From assembly GCA_036346205.1 (NCBI GenBank), contig JARFJB010001910.1, forward strand, positions 5,155,001-5,219,000: DNA of 64,000 bases, read 5' to 3'. Made by a program: the position numbers and the translations under genes. Positions 22,401 to 35,172 of this stretch are shown one piece after another. Below the pieces are notes generated by a model, which was not told where the DNA came from, did not search any database, and saw only the letters and a program-made list of their open reading frames with translations. The DNA comes from Vesta saturnalis (Eukaryota > Arthropoda > Insecta > Coleoptera > Lampyridae). Every line of letters starts with the position of its first letter. Within the stretch, counting starts at the first letter, position 1.

Positions 22401-23103
22401 GAATATAAATTAAACTTAATAGTAAATAATAATAATAGCAATAATAATCTATTAAAATGTACAGATATAAAAAATCACCGAAAATTATACAAATTTAGAA
22501 CGACATCATTATTTGTAATAAGTCTTCATAGTTATTAGTCTAACTAGAGAATAAATTGGTGTTTTTACAACTCGAGTTCAAAGTTTGACACACGAGTGCA
22601 GCGAGGGTGTCAATTAAACGAGAGTTGAAAAAACACATTCTTCTAGAGTTTTACACATAATTTTTTTCTGAAAATACAATTAAAATTAAAAAATGATCCT
22701 AAACCAGTAATGAAATTTGCTACATAACATGTCATGTATGTAATAACTTAATAAGTAATGTCGACTTGGCAACTATGTTATCCATTTTTTAGGTTTTCCT
22801 GCTTGTCTAATGGTTTGCCAGTTTTTTATTATAAAAGTGTTAAATTAATATTTAGGAAATATAAATGAACTAAAAAGAACTAATTTGTCACTTTGTAGGT
22901 TAAGTGTGTAGACACACAAAATGAGGCGATGGTAGGACCGTTGAAAAACCTACACCGCTCGGAATAAAGAAATTGGTATGGGTACGTTCCAATTTTAAAT
23001 ATCATTATTAACGCGTGTTTTACTTTCCTCACTAGAGAGGAAAATTCCATTTTCCTCGCCCTTTCAGCTTCAGAAATTTTTTTTACCAAATTAAAGGTTA
23101 CAA
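22401..23103. other. internal part of Penelope B region and unassigned DNA
   Basis: No coding frame is preserved. 22570-22640 contains the short inverted pair AACTCGAGTT/CGAGAGTTG. The 69-codon minus frame at 22880-23089 is not recognised. Confidence 0.4.
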
Positions 23104-23400
23104 CTAAAGATATAAGTAAATCTCAGCATCAATTTTCTTGTAATAATTGTTTAAAAATAGACATAGGACAAAGGCAATAGAACCTTAAATTAAAGCTAAA
23201 AAAGGATCATGTACTTTAGCATCGCATGCCTTAAAATCTTATCATATCTTATCAATGACACTGAATGCAATTTATTTAAATCTGTTTATTAGAAATCCTG
23301 TTTATTAATAAAGAACATAATTCTCCTGATAACAAATCTGACGTCCAAAATTTAAGTGTTGAATAGTTTAATGTTCTACTTCTAAAAAAAATTAACATGT
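23104..23400 (+). pseudogene. Penelope-like GIY-YIG endonuclease remnant (element B)
   Basis: Around 23128-23230 the plus strand reads FSCNNCLKIDIGQRQ, stop, NLKLKLKKDHVL, aligning with KIDCNNCHLKYIG and NLKYRLTSH in Penelope element A. Later codons near 23310-23360 also follow the tail of element A. Multiple stops are present. With the inverted pLTR at 22261-22400 this makes the same layout as element A: a truncated coding end downstream of an inverted terminal repeat. Confidence 0.65.
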
Positions 23401-23609
23401 TGATATTCTAATTAATAATTAACTTTGAATTCTTGTACATAAAAAGAGTATTTGCATTTTCATTGTTGTAGGTTCTAATTCCTTTATTGCAACTAGATTT
23501 ATTTTTAATGTTAATGTATAACTTAAACTTTTACCAATGAAATAATATTACTATATTACAGTGTTTTTTGATCTTAAATTTAAGAAAGTTAGCAAATCTT
23601 TTTCGCGCC

Positions 23610-25455
<1,846 letters not shown>

Positions 25456-25758
25456 ATAACAATGTCCAATGCCCTGCCCAAACGAGCCGCTTATGAGTAC
25501 AACTAAAAAATCATATTCACGCCATACGATTGGGCACATTCCATTAAATAAATGTACCGAACGCTATCATTTAAAGGGAAACCATTTTGAAGATATTTGA
25601 ATTAAACCAATGTTAGGGCGCCATCTTTCAAGAGCTCCAGCTCTCTTAGGAAGTATTTTTGTATTAAGGTAATTTACGTTAAATCGACATAAATTCAGCT
25701 CTAGAATCTGCAGTTTTCTTTTGTGAAAAAAGTTTGTGGACACTCTGTGTGTGTGTGT
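25456..25758. other. unassigned DNA between two DD41D elements
   Basis: Non-coding. It ends in CACTCTGTGTGTGTGTG leading into the (AT)n tract at 25759; the TTTGTGGACACTCTGT block resembles the left tip of the preceding transposon. Confidence 0.4.
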
Positions 25759-25759
25759 T

Positions 25760-25841
<82 letters not shown>
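25759..25841. repeat. (TA)n microsatellite
   Basis: About 80 bases of TA running straight into the tip of the next transposon (TACAGGTGATT). Confidence 0.95.
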
Positions 25842-25843
<2 letters not shown>

Positions 25844-27205
25844 GTGATTTATAATAGGTGTACAAAACTTTGAAATCGTGTTTGGGAAGTCATTTTAAGA
25901 AAAAATGTTATATGAAGATAGGTCGTATTTTGTTTGTTTATTGAACTACATCAGATTTAAATTTTATTGAATTAGAAATAATTATTAAAGTACAACTTTA
26001 AAATGTATTAGCCATGGAAATGAACAACGTAATTTGTGAAACATTTAAGTTGATAGTTGTCAAAATGAGCGAGTTTATTATAGCTAAATATGCAGATATT
26101 GTTTATCTGTATGGGTATTGTAATGGTAACGGTCTTCAGGCATCTAGAGAGTATCGCCGAAGATTTCCTGATAGACGTCAACCACCTCCCAGAATTTTCG
26201 GCCGTACTTTCCAACGACTCAAAGAAACTGGTCCAATTGTTGTTCCACGTAATGATAGAGATAATCACTCTAGAGAAGATATTGTCAATAACGAAGAAAA
26301 TGTAATTGATGCAGTGTTGGACAACCCCACGCATTGCAGCGCATTGTCGTCTATCTCAAAACTTTGTATGGCGAACACTACATCGTGAACAATTACACCC
26401 CTATCACATTAAATGTGTCCAGGCATTACGCCCGGAAGATTACGCCAGCGTGTAGAGTTTTGTACTTAGTTGTTACAAAAACTGCCGAAGATCCAATATT
26501 TTAACTGGAATATTATGGACAGATGAGGCCTTGTTTACTAGAGAAGGTATTAATAGAACTTATAACTACCATCTATGGAATCCCCAGAATCCACATCCTG
26601 TTAGACAATCGCAATTTCAACACCGTTTTAGTGTGAATACTTGGGCTGGTATCTTTAACGGAGAACACTATTTAATTTTTATTGATGAAACGATTTGTGA
26701 GAAGATTGAACATATTCCTCTTCTTGTTCGGCAACAACTGTGGTTTCAGCACGATGGCGCTCCACCTCACTACGGTAGACAAGTACGTCGATGGTTGAAT
26801 GGACATTATCCTGAACGATGGATTAGTCGGGGAGGTTTTATTGCTTGGCCGCCAAGATCTCCCGTCCTAAACCCTTTGGATTTTTTTCTTTGGGGCCATT
26901 TGAAGCAACTGGTTTACAGCGTCGAAATTAATACACGTGAACAATTACTTGACCAAATAACAAATAGATTTAACGAAATTCGGCAAGATAGTGCAACAAT
27001 AGCGCGTGTTTACTACTCAATAGTTCACAGGTGTCATGCTCGCGTTCGAGCTCAAGGGGGGCATTTTGAACAACTGTTACAGACAATATTTTTCTTTCAT
27101 AGTCATTTATTTTTCTTGTTATCCGTTTTAAAGTTACGACCTATCTTCATATAATTTTTTTTTTTCTTAAAATGACTTTCCGAACACGATGTCAAAGTTT
27201 TGTAC
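25839..27205 (+). mobile_element. DD41D transposon with ~85-bp inverted repeats, right tip eroded
   Basis: The left end TACAGGTGATTTATAATAGG and the following ATATGAAGATAGGTCGTA are repeated inverted at 27135-27205 (ACGACCTATCTTCATATAAT onward to TTTTGTACATAAATAGG). The right outermost ~15 bases are lost or diverged. It is the shortest and best-defined copy of the family in the window. Confidence 0.85.
26065..27154 (+). pseudogene. DD41D mariner-like transposase, near full length
   Basis: A start ATG at 26065 gives MSEFIIAKYADIVYLYGYCN and the HTH region through RRFPDRRQPPPRIFGRTFQR. After a frameshift near 26350 the second HTH reads VWRRTLHREQ-like sequence followed by YHIKCVQALRPEDYASV and a stop at 26456. 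The catalytic part from about 26512 is open: ILWTDEALFTREGIN (first Asp), FQHDGAPPHYGRQV (second Asp), RSPVLNPLDFFLWGHLK (third Asp), ending GGHFEQLL. The second-to-third Asp spacing is 41 residues. All three acidic positions are intact, so this is the copy nearest to a functional enzyme, but it carries a shift, a stop and a short deletion before EHYLIFI. Confidence 0.88.
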
Positions 27206-27389
27206 ATAAATAGGTTTTTCCGGAAAGAATGGGCCATAGTTCAGAGATAGCTTTCTTGGGTTAAAATAACCCCATGTTGGGCAACCTTAGTCCAATTCTG
27301 CTCCCTTAAATAGTTATGGCCTTCAAAGATGCATTTTTTATTTCACTTTTTTTTCGATAGCTGTCGCATTTTTCAAGATATCTTGTTTA
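27206..27389. other. spacer between DD41D elements
   Basis: No feature recognised. Confidence 0.4.
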
Positions 27390-27858
27390 AGCTTGGTACA
27401 GGGAAGTTTTTCGGGTAGACAAACATGAATATCTATTTAATTTCAACGTAAAAGATAGAGGGCGCCACCAACACCTTACTCATGTTTCTGGTTTCCGCTG
27501 TATTTTTTTGTGAATAAAGTTTTTGAAAGACTTGTTAACATTTCTGAAAGGTACATTCTATTTTCTTTAAAAAATATACTCTTATTGTATATCGCTAAAT
27601 GGTTCCGCTTAGAGGAAAATGCATTTAAAGTGAACTCTGCAGAATGTATACATTTTATTTGCATAAAATTTAATGCCTATTTAATCTAGTAGGTATCCAT
27701 CACAAAATCGTAATTCTGATTTGACTTCTCATAAAATATCTTTGGTGTGTTTTTTACGCTGTTTTGTTTGTTGTTAGTTTGTTTTAGGTATTTCATTGTT
27801 TAAGCATTACGTTTCCTTTTTAAGAATACCGCGACATAATTTGTTCTCAAATAGTGAA

Positions 27859-30729
27859 ATGAGTGATATGGTTGTAGGTTTATCAAATCGCCATTGTTAC
27901 CGCGATAGAAAAGATAATTAGTGGATTATATCTTGATAATACGTCGTAATTTGCTACTGTTTTCAAAATATTTAATTTATATATTTTATGTAAGGAATGT
28001 GGCATTGTTTGTAACTAATATTTGACTGAGGCTTGAAAAACATGTGTACCCTTAAAAAAATGCTGCATTGAAGGGGCGTAACGAATCATTGGAATTTCTT
28101 ATGCGCCGATTCTTAATGTAATCACTAGCTTAATAAGTAATTGTGTCGGTACAGACCGCGATCAAAATATATCTTTGTTTGTTACTTGGAAACTGGAGAC
28201 CTACATGTAGGATTGTTACGAACGAATGCAAATTTTTAAATTTAAGATGTCGTGCAATACTTAATATGAAACTGTTCCAACGTAAATTAATGTTTCTTGT
28301 TTTTATACCACTTTTGAAATATGGGGGTTGATTGCGGGAGTAAAGATGGTTAGGTTTGAAATCGGGGGAAAGTTAGCTACAGTTAGAGTGTCCATTAAAG
28401 CCAGATAGATTTTTGGTTAATTAGAAACTCCCATTGTAAACAGTTTGTCTTTGAAAATATTTCGTGCGTTTACATTTTCTATTGAATTAGCCATCACTTT
28501 CGAGTGTTAGTTGTAATGTGTTTTTAAATATTGATCTATAAATAACAGTTACCCTTTTTGAAGTTAAACCACGTAGGTTAACGACTTGTGTCTGTGATCA
28601 ATTCAAGTGTAAGTAGGTATTTTTGTATAAATGGAACCTCTCAGCAAATCGTTTACCAGCCTAGATAACATATTAAATACCAAACATTGCTTTGCAAAGG
28701 TATCCTATTCGTACGCGGGCTCATTAAGCTGAAATCTGCTAAAATAAAAGACAGTACAGGGTCCCTCCTCTGGTATTTGTGTGAATTAGCATTGTTCTTT
28801 ATATTTATATTGGTGTAGAGGTGGCTGGTGAATGGGTACGTGATACCGCTGGTTATTAATTGTAAAAGGCAATTGCCAAGTAGGTACACACTTCCGGGCC
28901 AGACCAATAAACACCTCGAATTTCATTTTTATTGTTTTTATTGTTGTATAGATGAATGTGTAACCTGAGTATGGAGCACTGTATTTTTCTAACGCCCTCA
29001 AATTTATATATCGGTCACGATGTTGTGATCTATTTATAACTTACCTTATAAGGCTTTGTTTTAATGAGTTTTTCTGTGTCAGTTGTTAGGTAGAATTATT
29101 TGTCTACGAGCTGATTTCTCTTTGTATGTGATTTATTGTAATTTGACTTATGTATTTTGTGCTTTAGTGGTCACTAAACAATTGTGTACGTGTAAATTCC
29201 CTGTCTATTTTCTTTTATCCTTACCTTTACCTTATTATCACCTGTGCGATTTTATTGTTGTATTTTATATGTCCGTAATTTGCTTTATTGTTTTATATGC
29301 TTATTTACTTAAAGACCGGCATGATTGGTTTTAAAAGGCCACATGTCTGGTATTACGATTTTTATTATCATTTTTAATTTGATTATTCATGACCAAATTG
29401 TGTGTGTGACTACATGTGTTTTTTTATTATTGTGTTTCTGTGTAACTAAACTGAGTTTTATTCATTTTCTCGTAATGTTATAATTTTCCACGCACTTTAA
29501 CCTGATTTAATGTCGTTTTGTTATATATTTAACCCTTTCATTGTTTTTTTGTGTTATTTGATTTAATAATGTACTTGTGCAATTATTTATTTATGAATAA
29601 AGTGGGTTTTATTGGTGGTTCTTTCCCACAGTAGTATATTAACGGGATGAACCACCGCTGTGCAAAGCTCGTTGATTTTAATTTGAGTATCCTCATTTTT
29701 TTTACCTGCCCCTCATGATGCAACACCTCATCCTATCAAATTCAGATAGCACAACGTACCTAGGACTAGACGGCCTCTTAAATTGATCAGATTTGAGGTT
29801 TGCGAGTAATTAAATATTAGACTTGTGAATAAATTATAATGTTTTAATTATTGCCAGGAAAGTCAAAGTAAGGCAGGCAATTAATGTGAGTAATAGTAAC
29901 AGTATTGTCAGTCATGTCAAGATAAATCGGTTTTAGTGATTGTTTTGTTCTTAAATTTGCATTATTGCAAATAAGTTCAAATTACGCTTTTCAAGATAGG
30001 GTATCCGAGGGACGCTACATAGTGGCAATTTATTCAACAAAATTTCAATGAACGTGCTGCGGACAGAAGTTACGGAAATATTTTTCCAAAGCATAGGCAT
30101 CCAGACAGAAAATTATTTTCAAAATTGTTTTGAAGATTGCGAGAAACAGATAGCTTTCGTCCTCGCCAGCATTATGGACGACCTATAGTGCGTACCGTCG
30201 AACAAGAAGAAGAGCTCTTAGATCTAGTTGAAATTGATTCGTCCATTAACATTCGGTGAATATCTGCAAATACTAGGTTATCTCGCCGGGCAATATAAAC
30301 TGTTTCGAATGAACCGCAAGTACCCTCGTACCATTACGCACCAGTCCAAAATTTATTGCCAAATGATTGTTTTGGCAAGAGCCATCATCGACGTGATCAA
30401 TCATTTATAAACAATATTTTGTTTACGGATGCGGCAACCTTTACCAGAAAAGGGGTATTTAACAGCAGAAATTGCCATATCTCGTCTGACGAAAACCCAA
30501 ACTCTACAAGGAAGCGCCACTTTCGACACGAATTGAAAATTGATATTTGGTTTCGGATAGTGAATGATTCTCTTGTGGGTGCTTCTGACCTACCAGCTAA
30601 ACTAAATGGCGGCGAATATCTAAACTTCCTTCAACATAACTTGTTAAACCTGCTGGAGCAAATTCCTTTAAACGTTCCTCGTGAGAGGGCGCCCCTGCCC
30701 ATTATCCTCTGGCGGTGCAAAATAACTTA
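27859..30729 (+). pseudogene. DD41D transposase, interrupted by the LTR insertion
   Basis: ATG at 27859 gives only MSDMV before the insertion. Beyond it, from 30020, the sequence reads NFNERAADRSYGNIFPKHRH, then REETDSFRP-like and EQEEELLDLVEIDSS. At 30404-30730 it reads INNILFTDAATFTRKGVFNS (first Asp), GEYLNFLQHNLLNLLEQIPL, after which the second and third Asp blocks are deleted and the right inverted repeat begins. Several frameshifts exist before 30356. Confidence 0.8.
27873..30019. mobile_element. solo-LTR-like insertion, copy 1 (~2.15 kb)
   Basis: It begins TGTAGG and ends ACGCTACA (TG...CA with short inverted tips), and is homologous along its whole length to 58344-60400. Relative to copy 2 it lacks about 35 bp just after TGTAGG. 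A polyadenylation-like AATAAA occurs near 29597 and the last 400 bp includes TGCCCCTCATGATGCAACAC. No long reading frame exists. The flanks TGGT and TAGT would be a one-mismatch 4-bp target duplication. It interrupts the DD41D transposase right after its fifth codon. Confidence 0.75.
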
Positions 30730-30972
30730 AATAATGTATTCTCGCATCGTTGGATTGGAAGAGGAAGTGAAATATGCACATGAAATATGTACATTCTGCA
30801 GAGTTCACTTTAAGTGCATTTTTCTCTAAAACAGAACCTTTCATAAATGTTAACAAGTCTTTCAAATCTTCATCTACAAAGAAATATGCGGAAACCAGAA
30901 ACATGAGTAAGGTGTTGGTGGCCCCTCGATCTTTTACGGTGAAAGTAAATAAATATTCGTTTGCCCACGGAT

Positions 30973-30973
<1 letters not shown>

Positions 30974-31029
<56 letters not shown>
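30974..31029. repeat. (TA)n microsatellite
   Basis: About 55 bases of TA between a DD41D right arm and a Penelope B pLTR fragment. Confidence 0.95.
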
Positions 31030-31030
<1 letters not shown>

Positions 31031-31100
31031 TTTTAATAATTATTTTGTATTATGATGTAATGGTGTGTGATGAAGGATAAAATAAAATCCGAAAGCAGAC
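31027..31100 (+). repeat. Penelope element B pLTR fragment with decayed hammerhead core
   Basis: GATTTTAATAATTATTTTGT and GAAGGATAAAATAAAATCCG match the pLTR at 22261-22400. The core reads GTGATGAA, so the invariant first C of CUGANGA is G here; helix II GGAT/ATCC and GAAAG remain. Confidence 0.65.
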
Positions 31101-31219
31101 AGTGTGCGCGGGATAAAATGGGGTAAATAGGGATATTGGAATCGGTAATTGAGATAAGATAGGACAAATGGGTTGCTCATTAACAACCCGGATTTACATT
31201 TACAAAAATTAATTCCGTT

Positions 31220-32360
31220 ATTGAAATACAGGGTGATAACGAAAAATGTGTGAGACTCTTAGGACGCACAGTCCGGACATTTTCGAAATCATGATAAAAA
31301 GAGATTTTCAACCATGCGTAACACCATACATCCGGTAATAAGTAACGAGATTGCAATTTAACCGAAGTATGCGTTGGTTTAAATAATTGCTCAACTGAAT
31401 ATAGTATCTAAGAGCGGTCTCATACGTTTGGTCCCAAATATCGTTACAGTGAGAATAATAGTAATATATAAAAAAATTATTTATTCAAAATGAAACCGAG
31501 CAACAGAAATAAATTATAAAATTAAAGTAACTGTTCAAACAAACTACCGTTCTCTCGAATGCATGGTTTACATCATTTCACAACTCCTTCACAATATTAC
31601 TTTATTTTGTTAGGCCCAACTCCTTTACTCACTTTTTCATAGGACCTTGAACCTGGTTTTATAGATGGCACCATAAAAAGAAATTCATGTGGATTAGATC
31701 TGGTGATTTAGAAGTCAAGGACTAGGAAGTTCTATAATTTGGCCTACTACTGCTGTTTGCGAAAGGTTTAAATATCTTGTAGAGTTTAAATGTTCATTAT
31801 AGAGGAATGGATTAACAATGTAAGTGTCAGTATTCCTATTCATAGATTGAACCATTTGATTTGTAACCCACGTTAGTAATCAATCGTGGATTTTCAATGA
31901 ACCGAAAACTTTATTTTTCCATTAAATAATCCGCATTTTGTGAAACGGCACTCCATAATTTCATAGCAAACTTCGGTACTTCATTATATTTTCTGATAAC
32001 CATTCACAAAATTCCATCCTTCTCATTGTATCGCCGTTATGGTGATCGCACTACGAGGCTCGAGGTTTGTCAACTACGGCTTGTAAAACCGTCATTTCAT
32101 TATTTTCATTTCAACATTTATCCTACCGGCATGATGAACTGCCGTGATTTATTAAATTATCACGCACTCGCCGATACTCGTCTACTTGACTGGCGGCTTT
32201 CCGGATTTATTGCAATACATTTCTCCCAAAGAGAATACATATATTTATCACAAACATGCTATGCTTTAAACAGTTCACTTAATCAATACCTATTTCGCTC
32301 AGATTGCAATGTAGCTAATGGAAATCATTTCACTAACAGGGTGTTGTACTTGGTTGAAAA
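31220..32360 (-). mobile_element. DD41D-type transposon remnant
   Basis: A tip-like TACAGGGTGATAACGAAAAA occurs near 31229, and the transposase remnant follows on the minus strand. A matching right tip was not found; ACAGGGTGTTG near 32338 is in the same, not inverted, orientation. Confidence 0.55.
31525..32110 (-). pseudogene. DD41D transposase remnant
   Basis: From the amino side on the minus strand: VLQAVVDKPRAS, MRRMEFCEWLSENI and KNKVFGSLKIHD match the MRRLDFCNQLNTKM and VENPR region of the 14066 copy. After a deletion, KSPDLIHMNFFLWCHL is a decayed SPDLxPLDFFLWG block, and the end reads RENGSLFEQLL with a stop. The centre with the first two Asp residues is lost. Stops are frequent. Confidence 0.7.
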
Positions 32361-32720
32361 GCTATTTTTAGGATGATATCAAAAGTATTAAACTCCTATA
32401 CGGCGCCCATAAGAAAAACAAAAGTTCGATACATTTGAGTAAAACTTAGCGCTCAAAGATTTTTAAAAAATCATCTTTGAACTCCGGATAATCCATTATT
32501 TCCGTCCCAAAAATCTCATGAATGTACTTCTTACAATACATAATATCTGGGAGTATTTAGAAAACGCACATTTTCCTTTTTCGCCCAATAACTCGGTAAT
32601 AGGATTAATTTTGGTAAACGTACATACGGATTGTAAATGAGCATAAAATGTGCAACATTTTCCCCATTTGATCAACTTGTATCTATTACCGTTTCTACCC
32701 CATTTCTCCTATATAAATTA
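32111..32720. other. unassigned DNA
   Basis: No feature recognised between the transposase remnant and the simple-repeat block. Confidence 0.45.
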
Positions 32721-32739
32721 CCATCACAACACGACAACA

Positions 32740-32868
32740 TTCACGACACACGCAAACACGCACACGCACACACACGTACGCATACATGCACACGCACACA
32801 CGCACTTGCAAATCGCACACATCAATCGCACGTACGTACGCACCAATATACGTATACGCATGAACACA

Positions 32869-32908
<40 letters not shown>

Positions 32909-32958
32909 ACGTACACACACAGTCACATAATACACAGTATACGACACACGCAGATATG

Positions 32959-33037
<79 letters not shown>

Positions 33038-33327
33038 ACACACACACACAACAACTACACACAGCAGATATACACACACACAACACAACACACACAACAC
33101 ACAAACACAACACACACACAACACATACACAAACACACACCACACACACACACACGCACAACACATATAACAAGAACAACGAAAACACACACACACAATA
33201 CACACACATAGACACACACAAACACACACACACAACACACACCAAACACACCACACACAACCACCAACACACACGATAACACACACCACACACACACAAC
33301 ACACACACACCACACCACGAACACACG

Positions 33328-33359
<32 letters not shown>

Positions 33360-33824
33360 CAAAGTACACACACACACACACACACAAACACGACACACGC
33401 ACACACGCCACGACACACCACACACCACACACGAAACAACACACACCACACGCACACGCACACCACACACACACACACACACGCACACCCACACACACGC
33501 ACACACACACACCACACCACACACACACAACAACGACACACACACCCACACGCACACAACGACACACGCACGACACGCACAACCACACACAACAGCAACA
33601 GTACCACACTGACACACATGTACACTCACGTATACGACCACCAGATATACACACACCCACACACATCAACACAATACACACACCACAACACACACACACA
33701 CCACACACGCACACGCACCACGCACACAGCACACACACAGAACACACACACACAGCACACGACACACACCACACACGCCCACCAACGACACGCACACGCA
33801 CACGCACACACGACACGCACACAC

Positions 33825-33871
<47 letters not shown>

Positions 33872-33965
33872 ACACGACACACGACACCACACGCACCACC
33901 CAACACCAGCAACACGCACACACACGCACGACATGTACACGCACACACACACACACACCACACAC

Positions 33966-34050
<85 letters not shown>

Positions 34051-35155
34051 GCACACGACACGCACCACACGCAACGCACACAGCACGCACGACCACACGC
34101 ACACACGCACACGACCACACGCACACACGCACAGCACACACACACACACAACACACACAGCACACACACACGCACACACACACGTCAACGCACACGACAC
34201 ACACAACGCACACGCACGACACGCACACACGCACACACGCACACGACACGACACACGCACACCGCACACGCACACACGACACGCACACACACGCACACAC
34301 GCACACACGCAACGCACACCACACGCACACACACACACGCACACGGCACACGCACACGCACACACGCACCACGCAACGACGCACACACGCACACCACACG
34401 CACACGCACACGCACACACGCACACGACACACGCACACGCACGCACACAGCACACGACACGCACACGCACACACGCACACACGCACACCACCACGCACGA
34501 CACGCACAACGACACACGCACGCACACGCGCACACGCACACAGCACACGCACACACGCACACGCACACACACACGCACACGCACACGCACACACGCAACG
34601 ACACACGCACACGCACACACACACACACACACACGCACACACACACACGACACACGACACACGCACGACACACGCACAACACACACACGACACAACGCAC
34701 GCACATGACGCACAACAGCCACGACAGACAGCGCACACCACAGCGCACAACAGACACAAGCAGCACACACGACACACAGCGCACACACGCACACACACGC
34801 ACACACGCACACGACACGCCACACGACACACACGCACACACGCACACTACGCACACGACGCAACGCACACGCACGCACACGCACACGCACACACACACAC
34901 ACGACACGTACACGTACACGTACACGACACGTACACGTACACGTACACGTACACGTACACGTACACGTACACGTACACGTACACGTCACGTCACACGTAC
35001 ACGTACACGTACACGTCACACGTACACGTACACGTACACGCACACGTACACGTACACGTACACGTACACGCACACGTACGTACACGTACACGTACACGTA
35101 CACGTACACGTACACGTACACGTACACGTACACGTACACACATGTATACACACAC
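32740..35155. repeat. 2.4-kb compound CA/CG simple-repeat block
   Basis: The strand is almost free of T in long stretches. Layers run left to right: CGCACACA and (CA)n (32740-33060), (CACAACA)n-like runs (33060-33350), mixed CAC/CGCAC (33350-33960), pure (CA)n (33965-34045), CGCACACGACAC mosaics (34050-34900), then a regular (ACGTAC)n array (34905-35140). The very long translated frames on both strands are artefacts of the missing stop codons in such repeats. Confidence 0.95.
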
Positions 35156-35172
35156 AAATACTGAATCTTTTA

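Larger units (their letters stand above)
27390..30975 (+). mobile_element. DD41D transposon with ~250-bp inverted repeats, split by a solo LTR
   Basis: Left arm 27414-27690 and right arm 30745-30970 are inverted copies: ACACCTTACTCATGTTTCTG against CAGAAACATGAGTAAGGTGT, and AGTGAACTCTGCAGAATGTA against its complement at 30790. The outer tips are uncertain because the right arm runs into (TA)n. The transposase start codon survives at 27859, just before the 2.1-kb insertion at 27873. Confidence 0.8.

Noticed and set aside
31060..31100. Working hammerhead ribozyme
   Set aside because: The first core C is replaced by G, so this copy is called decayed rather than a candidate ribozyme.
33055..35157. 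A 700-codon frame on the minus strand and a 528-codon frame on the plus strand
   Set aside because: Both are translations of CA/CG simple repeats (Cys-Val and Thr-His runs) and have no domain content; all six frames are open there for the same reason.
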